Below the pieces are notes generated by a model, which saw only the letters and a program-made list of their open reading frames with translations, was not told the DNA's origin and made no database searches. The position numbers were made by a program, and so were the translations under genes. A DNA stretch of 18,031 nt from JAUNBG01 sp964442735 (GTDB taxonomy: Bacteria > Planctomycetota > Planctomycetia > Pirellulales > Thermoguttaceae): positions 1 to 18,031 of the forward strand of contig CAYUAP010000100.1 of assembly GCA_964442735.1 (NCBI GenBank), written 5' to 3'. This document shows positions 13,529-18,031 of this stretch, piece after piece. Positions within the stretch are counted from its first letter, which is position 1. Each line of letters begins with the position of its first letter.

Positions 13529-14989
13529 TTACATATTGGTAATATCGTCGGAGGTTCCGGATTCGGTTAGCGTTTCAAGGGAAGCCGCCACCTCCTTTTG
13601 ATATTCCATTGTTCTACCGTAGATACGACAGATGCGAAAACTCTGGGGAATGGCATTATAGAGTTCTTCCGATTCCAAGGTGGATATTTTGCCGTTGGCC
13701 GGATTATAGAGAAAATTCCGTCTCTTTTCGGAATGTTTTATATCGGGTCGATGGTTATGTTTGGAGATATCAAATCTCAATTCAAGATTTTTTAATTCAC
13801 AAGATAAATGTGACCGAATAGCGCTTTCAAATAAATCCGGATTGGAAAAAACGGAGGCGGATTCCCGATCACCGGGCTTGTAGAGAAACGTTTTTTCGAC
13901 TAACAAGCGCCATTCTATCTGTCCTTGAGTAAAGCGAAGCCAATCGGCCGCTAGTGCTAATTTACGTTCTTCCTGACTCTTCTCCCAACGAGAAACGTCT
14001 GTATAAAGGGTCCATTCGGTGAAATGAAGATATTCGTCCAATGAATTCAGAGGATTACCATAGGGGTAAAACAAGTCCCATGATTTACTAAATAACTCCA
14101 GTAAAGAGAGATCGACCGATTTAACCCGATTATGAAAATAAACGGATCGAAACAATTCGGCACGAACACTCAAAAATCGTGTCAACGAAGAAAGTCCCTT
14201 TTGATGCAGGGTCAATCCATGTTCTGTAAAAAAGGAATAATGAAGGAGTCGTTCCAGGTCGAAGGCACGTTCATTAAAGCCGGACATATAGGCGTCACGA
14301 AGGACAAAATCCATATTATCGATTGTATAGAGGCCGGAAAACAGGATTCGCAACAGTCGAAGCCAATAGGGTTTGTTCTGACTCTGTTGTTCATTCGGTC
14401 GGACGATTAAGAAGGCTATTTCTTCCGGCGACAGAAATTCATCGGCATGAAGTAAACCATGTGGATTTCGTCTAATACCGCGAATCTGTGGGGCCAATAT
14501 CCGAAGAATAATTTCTGCTCCCAATTTTTCATGGGTTAGAATCGATCCGTCCGGAGCTTGAAATTTTTTTAGGAAATGATCATCGAAAAAATGACCGAAG
14601 GGGCCATGACCCACATCATGTAGAAGTGCGGCGATCCGGAGGAGTGACTCGATATATTCGGAGGAGGGAAGTTTTTCTCCCTGACAGAGTTCCGGTTTTT
14701 CTTCAAAAACGGTAAAGAAACTCGATGATAACCGCTGCCAGACCAGACTGGCAACGTGCATGGAACCGAGAACGTGCTGAAACCGTGTATGTTCTGCTGT
14801 TGGATAGATAATCCAGGCCGTCTGTAACTGATGAATCTGGCGTAGACGCTGAACCCAGGGGGAATCGATCATCTCCTGTTCGGAAAACGTTTCATTGACC
14901 TCTCGATCAACGGGCGATGAATAGGCTATATAACCATGAATCGAATCCTGACTTAAACTTTCTTCCTGAAATATCAATTGATTATTCAT
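13529..14989 (-). CDS. HD-domain phosphohydrolase, SAMHD1/dGTPase-like
   Basis: A protein of about 486 residues related to SAMHD1-type deoxynucleoside triphosphate hydrolases and other HD-family enzymes of nucleotide metabolism. The expected metal ligands are all present: H72 in HTRFQHVLG (67-75), H124-D125 in ALLHDVGHGPFGH (121-133), and D227 in TIDNMDFVLRDAY (222-234). WVQRLRQIHQLQTAWIIYPT (45-64) is also typical. Activity on dNTPs is family knowledge and not proven here. Start choice: ATG 14989 has AGGA (14997-14994) 4 nt away and places the conserved core at the usual distance. An ATG at 15016 and a TTG at 15067 are in frame but have no well-placed Shine-Dalgarno site. The gene is convergent with the cytosolic dehydrogenase and follows the large secreted glycosidase-like gene. 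Confidence 0.88.
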   Translation of the reverse strand: MNNQLIFQEESLSQDSIHGYIAYSSPVDREVNETFSEQEMIDSPWVQRLRQIHQLQTAWIIYPTAEHTRFQHVLGSMHVASLVWQRLSSSFFTVFEEKPELCQGEKLPSSEYIESLLRIAALLHDVGHGPFGHFFDDHFLKKFQAPDGSILTHEKLGAEIILRILAPQIRGIRRNPHGLLHADEFLSPEEIAFLIVRPNEQQSQNKPYWLRLLRILFSGLYTIDNMDFVLRDAYMSGFNERAFDLERLLHYSFFTEHGLTLHQKGLSSLTRFLSVRAELFRSVYFHNRVKSVDLSLLELFSKSWDLFYPYGNPLNSLDEYLHFTEWTLYTDVSRWEKSQEERKLALAADWLRFTQGQIEWRLLVEKTFLYKPGDRESASVFSNPDLFESAIRSHLSCELKNLELRFDISKHNHRPDIKHSEKRRNFLYNPANGKISTLESEELYNAIPQSFRICRIYGRTMEYQKEVAASLETLTESGTSDDITNM

Positions 14990-15093
14990 TGTATCCTGCC
15001 GATACCTTCCTGTCATTAATTTGTCTTTAGGTGGTCTTGTATTAATGGTGAAATGACAATATTCCAACCTCTATTTGGTGAATATGTCGTACT

Positions 15094-15164
15094 TTTGAAA
15101 CCATGGATTTTATTGGATAAATACGGATAATCGAGTGAAAAACAGTACTGTCCATGATTTCAAA
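15094..15164. repeat. Inverted pair of dispersed-repeat ends
   Basis: TTTGAAACCATGGA (15094-15107) is the reverse complement of TCCATGATTTCAAA (15151-15164) at 13 of 14 positions, the exception forming a G-U pair in RNA. The loop is 43 nt. The right arm belongs to dispersed-repeat copy 3, so the left arm is a partial inverted copy. It lies between the secreted glycosidase-like gene and the HD-domain gene. Confidence 0.55.
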
Positions 15165-15167
15165 TAC
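15135..15167 (+). repeat. Dispersed intergenic repeat, copy 3
   Basis: Begins GTGAAAAACAGTACTGTCCA and ends ATTTCAAATAC. It matches copy 1 at 22 of 28 and copy 2 at 23 of 28 positions. It lies 25 bp past the end of the glycosidase-like gene, the same relative position as copy 2 behind the GH16 gene. Confidence 0.6.
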
Positions 15168-15191
15168 ATTCCTTTAGTATTTATGTTCCAA

Positions 15192-17111
15192 TTATTTGGT
15201 TAGATCATCAATTACAATAATATCATGAATTGCAAGTTTATCAAGTGTCAATTTTATTTGACCGTTTTTGTAAACGTAATCGACAGTTCGATGGCCCGGT
15301 TCCAGGAAGAGCGCATTCGGTTTGGTTTTGGCATTGATGGCAATCGTCAGTGGACCAATCGGATCGATCGTTTCAAGAACTCCTGCCATTTCGTGTGGTC
15401 CGGACGTATTTACTAAATGAATGGAGAGAAGTCCCGTTTGTGTTCGACGAATGGAGACGTCAACAAAAGGCGAGCCATCAATTTGTACGATTGGATTGGG
15501 GAAGATAGCCCGCATGGCTTCGCGATAGACGGTTCGAACCTCTTCGCGCTGTTTGTTGTATTGATCGGAAAGCGCATTGGGAATCAAGGCGACTCGTCCG
15601 GATTGACAAGGGACGATTTCAACGGTATATCCAGCGGGAACGTTCTCCAGTTTTGTTTTTGACACATTTGTGACAAGTTTGTCAAATAACGCGATTGTTT
15701 TTTCTCCGATTAGAAGAAGATTCCCTCCATGTTTTACATATTGACATACAGCGTCAATGGTATTTTGGTCGAGGGTTGTCCATTCGGCAATAACGATAGT
15801 CTTAAAGACGTCCAAATTTTTCAGGAATTTTGGGGTATCATTATAGATTTCGACGGAAAAATGATTTTCGAGGAGTGGATTGAGGATATTTCGCTGCCAT
15901 TGTGTAGCCCAGGGATATAGGCTGCCCCCGCCATCACTAATACGTTTGTAATGCGCGGAGGTTGGAAGAAGGAGAGCGACCTGGGGAACAGCGATGGAAC
16001 GGAAACAGACATTTTGCCGTTCACGGCAAAAACGGGCGGCCTCGCCCATTGTCTTGACTTTATTCAGATCGATACTGCCATCACGATTTTGCGTGTAATA
16101 GGCTTGAAATCCTCCCCCTTGGGCAAGAACACAGGCAGCCTCCCGTTGAAGTTGAATCCCGGTTTTATTTCCCTTCTTTTTTCCAGGTCCATCGCTATAG
16201 TCGAAACTCCAGGCCATTAGGTCCCAACTGATACCCTGGGTCTGCATGAATCGGGAGGAATACCGCGCCGCGTTGACACTATTGCCCGAGGTATAGTCAC
16301 CGGAAATAAAATCAACCGGAGCACTAACCGGTTCCGGCATATGATCGGTAAAAGACCAGTTACTTGCTATCTGGAATTTTGGAGCCTGGCGGTGAATTTC
16401 TTCTATATAATGGCGAAGATATTGGCGGAATGCTTCCCGATGGAATTGACACCATTCGAACCAGTTTGGTGCGTCCGGTTTGGTTGGAATAACCGTTTTT
16501 CCTGTTGTGGCGGTAAAAGCCTGTTTAGCTTTAGCAGAATAGTCGAGTTGTTGTGCCCAGCATTCACCGTCAATCCAGGCCCCGTCAACATCATATATAT
16601 TGGCCAGTTCGAGCATTTGTGGTATCAGGAGACTATCCGCGTAGGGACCGAAAACGGATGTAATTCGATCACTGGATTTACCACTCGAATCCTGAACAGC
16701 CCAATCCGGATGTTTGGCTACTGCAATATTGTCCCAGATTCCGGAATAGTGCATATAAAGGGCAACCCCACGTTTAGCGGTTACCTGCCGCCAGACTTTA
16801 AGTGGATCTCCGACAAAATTGTCACTATGGTTTCCCACTTTTGTCGGATAACTACAGCAACCGGAATGACCTTTACAATCGATTTGAATATAGTCCGGTC
16901 GAACGATATCCAGAAGGGTATTGACCATTTCCGGCGTTGTATTTTGACCGATATTTTTATCTGTCGTCCGTGCGTGAAAATCAAGATGAATACCAAGAAA
17001 ACTGTCTGATCGTTTCAGACGGGGTGGATCCTGGCCCTGTACCGAAATTGACGCCAGACTCAAGAGAGTCAGACAACAAAAAATCAACATAAAACGAAAC
17101 GTTTTTTTCAT
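15192..17111 (-). CDS. Secreted TIM-barrel glycosidase-like protein with C-terminal flavodoxin-like domain
   Basis: A 639-residue secreted protein with a signal peptide at 1-26. The N-terminal barrel (about 38-345) carries GIHLDFHA (40-47), RPDYIQIDCKGHSG (71-84), RGVALYMHYSGIWD (114-127) and VDGAWIDGECW (175-185). D181 in WIDG sits where GH29 alpha-L-fucosidases have their nucleophile, so a distant relation to GH29 or a similar retaining glycosidase is inferred. The middle (about 415-475, with KTIVIAEWTTLDQNTIDAV and HGGNLLLIGE) resembles the glutamine-amidotransferase-like trimerisation domain of GH42 enzymes. The end (about 545-639) looks like a beta-rich domain. AGGA (17121-17118) lies 6 nt before the ATG. 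Substrate is unknown. It stands alone, with a weak promoter candidate upstream. Confidence 0.8.
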   Translation of the reverse strand: MKKTFRFMLIFCCLTLLSLASISVQGQDPPRLKRSDSFLGIHLDFHARTTDKNIGQNTTPEMVNTLLDIVRPDYIQIDCKGHSGCCSYPTKVGNHSDNFVGDPLKVWRQVTAKRGVALYMHYSGIWDNIAVAKHPDWAVQDSSGKSSDRITSVFGPYADSLLIPQMLELANIYDVDGAWIDGECWAQQLDYSAKAKQAFTATTGKTVIPTKPDAPNWFEWCQFHREAFRQYLRHYIEEIHRQAPKFQIASNWSFTDHMPEPVSAPVDFISGDYTSGNSVNAARYSSRFMQTQGISWDLMAWSFDYSDGPGKKKGNKTGIQLQREAACVLAQGGGFQAYYTQNRDGSIDLNKVKTMGEAARFCRERQNVCFRSIAVPQVALLLPTSAHYKRISDGGGSLYPWATQWQRNILNPLLENHFSVEIYNDTPKFLKNLDVFKTIVIAEWTTLDQNTIDAVCQYVKHGGNLLLIGEKTIALFDKLVTNVSKTKLENVPAGYTVEIVPCQSGRVALIPNALSDQYNKQREEVRTVYREAMRAIFPNPIVQIDGSPFVDVSIRRTQTGLLSIHLVNTSGPHEMAGVLETIDPIGPLTIAINAKTKPNALFLEPGHRTVDYVYKNGQIKLTLDKLAIHDIIVIDDLTK

Positions 17112-17163
17112 TGTAATTCCTGTCTTTTAAATAATGGGATGGATTTTTCAAAAACTGCCTCTA

Positions 17164-17192
17164 TTTATAACAAATTTAAATAAAAAAAGCAA
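17164..17192 (-). promoter_or_regulatory. Weak promoter candidate for the secreted glycosidase-like gene
   Basis: On the minus strand, TTGCTT (17192-17187, only 3 of 6) and TATAAA (17169-17164, 5 of 6) are spaced by 17 bp. The start would fall near 17157, about 45 nt before the ATG. Confidence 0.3.
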
Positions 17193-17268
17193 GGTCCACT
17201 TGAATTCTAACTTTATATTCTGTATATTCTGTAGAATGTAAAATAAATTTCCAAATAATTCAGAAAAC

Positions 17269-17296
17269 TTGAACTTTTAAATAAATTTATTATAAA
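17269..17296 (+). promoter_or_regulatory. Promoter candidate of the GYF_2-DUF805 gene
   Basis: TTGAAC (17269-17274, 4 of 6) and TATAAA (17291-17296, 5 of 6) are spaced by 16 bp. A start near 17303 would give a leader of about 120 nt, which includes the stem described separately. Confidence 0.45.
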
Positions 17297-17334
17297 ATAC
17301 AAGATTTCATAATAAATTTGATTTTTAAATCGTA

Positions 17335-17406
17335 TAAAAGTGGACGAGGTGTCAGTAGACCGCATCCTGGGACGTTTGGGAATTTAAATTTTTAGTACCA
17401 CTTTTA
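17335..17406 (+). promoter_or_regulatory. Stem-closed leader upstream of the DUF805 gene
   Basis: TAAAAGTGG (17335-17343) pairs perfectly with CCACTTTTA (17398-17406), enclosing 54 nt that are more GC-rich than the surroundings. The closing stem ends 5 nt before the Shine-Dalgarno site AAAGG (17411-17415). It fits no riboswitch class I recognise. Confidence 0.35.
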
Positions 17407-17422
17407 AAGAAAAGGTAATATT

Positions 17423-18022
17423 ATGTACATTAGGGTTAATGGAAAAATTTATGGTCCCTACACGGAACCGGAAATGCAAAAAATCAAAGCGGAAGGACAC
17501 CTTCTTTTAACAAGTGAAGTATCCTATGATCAACAGAAATGGATATATGCGTCACAAGTACCAAATCTGTTTGGCGATTCGGTTTCTTCGAATCCCTATG
17601 CATCGCCTCAAACATTATCACAGAATAATGATATGATTGATACCGCCGATGTCAATATCGGCTTTTGGGATGCCTATAAACGATGCTGGAAAAACAAAGC
17701 CAAAGCCAATGGAAGGTCAAGACGTAAAGAGTTTTGGGCTTGGTCTCTGTTTAATTCGATTATTTTGATTATTTTATACATTTTTATATTTGGTGGAACG
17801 AGTATTATCCAGAGTGGTTTTCGTGAAGTTGGAGCCGTAATTACCACTATTTTTTGTCTGGCCTTAATAATATTTTTGGTTGCGGCAATTGTTCCTGGAA
17901 TTTATCTCCTTATACGTAGACTCCATGACATAAATATGTCCGGTTGGATGGTTCTGCTCTGTTTCCTCCCCTATGTAGGCAGGGCTGACGCATACTCAAT
18001 GCAGCAGGTTGATGATTTCTGA
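17423..18022 (+). CDS. GYF_2-DUF805 membrane protein, C-terminus apparently lost
   Basis: The N-terminus (2-50) is a GYF_2/DUF4339 domain, from YIRVNGKIYGPYT to WIYASQVPNLF. A linker with NPYASP (57-62) follows, and then a DUF805 domain from FWDAYKRCW (81-89) through NGRSRRKEFWAW (96-107) and membrane helices (about 109-124, 137-163) to LIRRLHDINMSGWMVLLCFLPYVG (163-186). DUF805 proteins normally continue with a last hydrophobic stretch after this point. Here the reading frame changes character at residue 187 and stops 13 residues later, and no other frame restores the family sequence. The break coincides with a possible insertion sequence end. The function of DUF805 is unknown. AAAGG (17411-17415) lies 7 nt before the ATG. 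Confidence 0.8.
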   Translation: MYIRVNGKIYGPYTEPEMQKIKAEGHLLLTSEVSYDQQKWIYASQVPNLFGDSVSSNPYASPQTLSQNNDMIDTADVNIGFWDAYKRCWKNKAKANGRSRRKEFWAWSLFNSIILIILYIFIFGGTSIIQSGFREVGAVITTIFCLALIIFLVAAIVPGIYLLIRRLHDINMSGWMVLLCFLPYVGRADAYSMQQVDDF

Positions 18023-18031
18023 ACGGTATTC
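17980..18031 (-). mobile_element. Possible insertion sequence end, partial at window edge
   Basis: The sequence from 17980 starts CAGGGCTGACGCATAC, exactly where the DUF805 gene loses its family sequence. Reading the minus strand inwards from the window edge, an open frame ends in EYRSEIINLLH and a stop at 17998-17996, about 16 bp inside that border. A transposase ending just inside a terminal inverted repeat is the usual layout of an insertion sequence. The terminus resembles ISAs1-type ends as I remember them, which is uncertain. Only 52 bases are visible. Confidence 0.35.

Larger units (their letters stand above)
17112..17422. other. AT-rich divergent intergenic region
   Basis: No gene is seen. 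It holds divergent promoter candidates (minus 17164-17192, plus 17269-17296), a 9-bp tandem repeat TATTCTGTA x 2 (17216-17233), and a long-range inverted repeat in the leader of the DUF805 gene (17335-17406). Confidence 0.6.

Noticed and set aside
16341..17009. 222-codon plus-strand open frame
   Set aside because: It is antisense to the secreted glycosidase-like gene and shows no family features.

Overview
The window looks like a chromosomal segment of a low-GC (roughly 43% by eye) member of the Planctomycetota, possibly Pirellulales-like. This is inferred from gene style, not from a marker gene. The pointers are a Tat-exported Gfo/Idh/MocA oxidoreductase of the kind these bacteria carry in large numbers, a short RpoD-like sigma factor, a metallophosphatase-like/tetraheme cytochrome c fusion, a GYF_2-DUF805 protein with an NPYASP linker, secreted glycoside hydrolases, and Shine-Dalgarno sites that are variable or absent. 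No rRNA, tRNA or CRISPR array was seen.

Layout. 1-354 is non-coding and ends in a promoter for a group-2-like sigma-70 factor (361-1257). A nucleoside-hydrolase-family protein (1368-2318) and an exported tetraheme protein (2359-3945) follow on the same strand and end at a good terminator. A DgkA-type kinase (4114-4557) has its own strong promoter and overlaps tail-to-tail with a WYL-domain regulator (4533-5531, minus). A 600-base gene-free stretch follows, with several dyads and a 14-bp x 5 tandem repeat.

6134-9410 (minus) is a probable three-gene operon for exported carbohydrate metabolism: Tat Gfo/Idh/MocA protein, then a Tat-type protein of unknown function, then a GH16 hydrolase. It is driven by a TTGACA-17-TATAAC promoter. 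A second gene-free region leads into leuC-leuD (10068-12157), the two subunits of 3-isopropylmalate dehydratase, with a strong promoter abutted by a 15-bp tandem duplication. A cytosolic Gfo/Idh/MocA dehydrogenase (12353-13513) converges on an HD-domain, SAMHD1-like phosphohydrolase (13529-14989, minus). A large secreted TIM-barrel glycosidase-like protein (15192-17111, minus) and a GYF_2-DUF805 membrane protein (17423-18022, plus) complete the set.

How the genes fit together. Sugar turnover dominates: two secreted glycosidase-like proteins and two Gfo/Idh/MocA oxidoreductases, with a WYL regulator that could but need not control some of them. Housekeeping functions (leucine synthesis, lipid kinase, nucleoside and nucleotide hydrolases, sigma factor) are interspersed. 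The most interesting points are an abrupt loss of the DUF805 C-terminus that coincides with what looks like the end of an insertion sequence running off the window, a nucleoside hydrolase in which three active-site aspartates are all glutamate, a dispersed intergenic repeat present at least three times, and several unexplained dyads in the regulatory regions. I did not find a clear, self-contained novel system. The least explained gene is the exported protein at 7067-8029.
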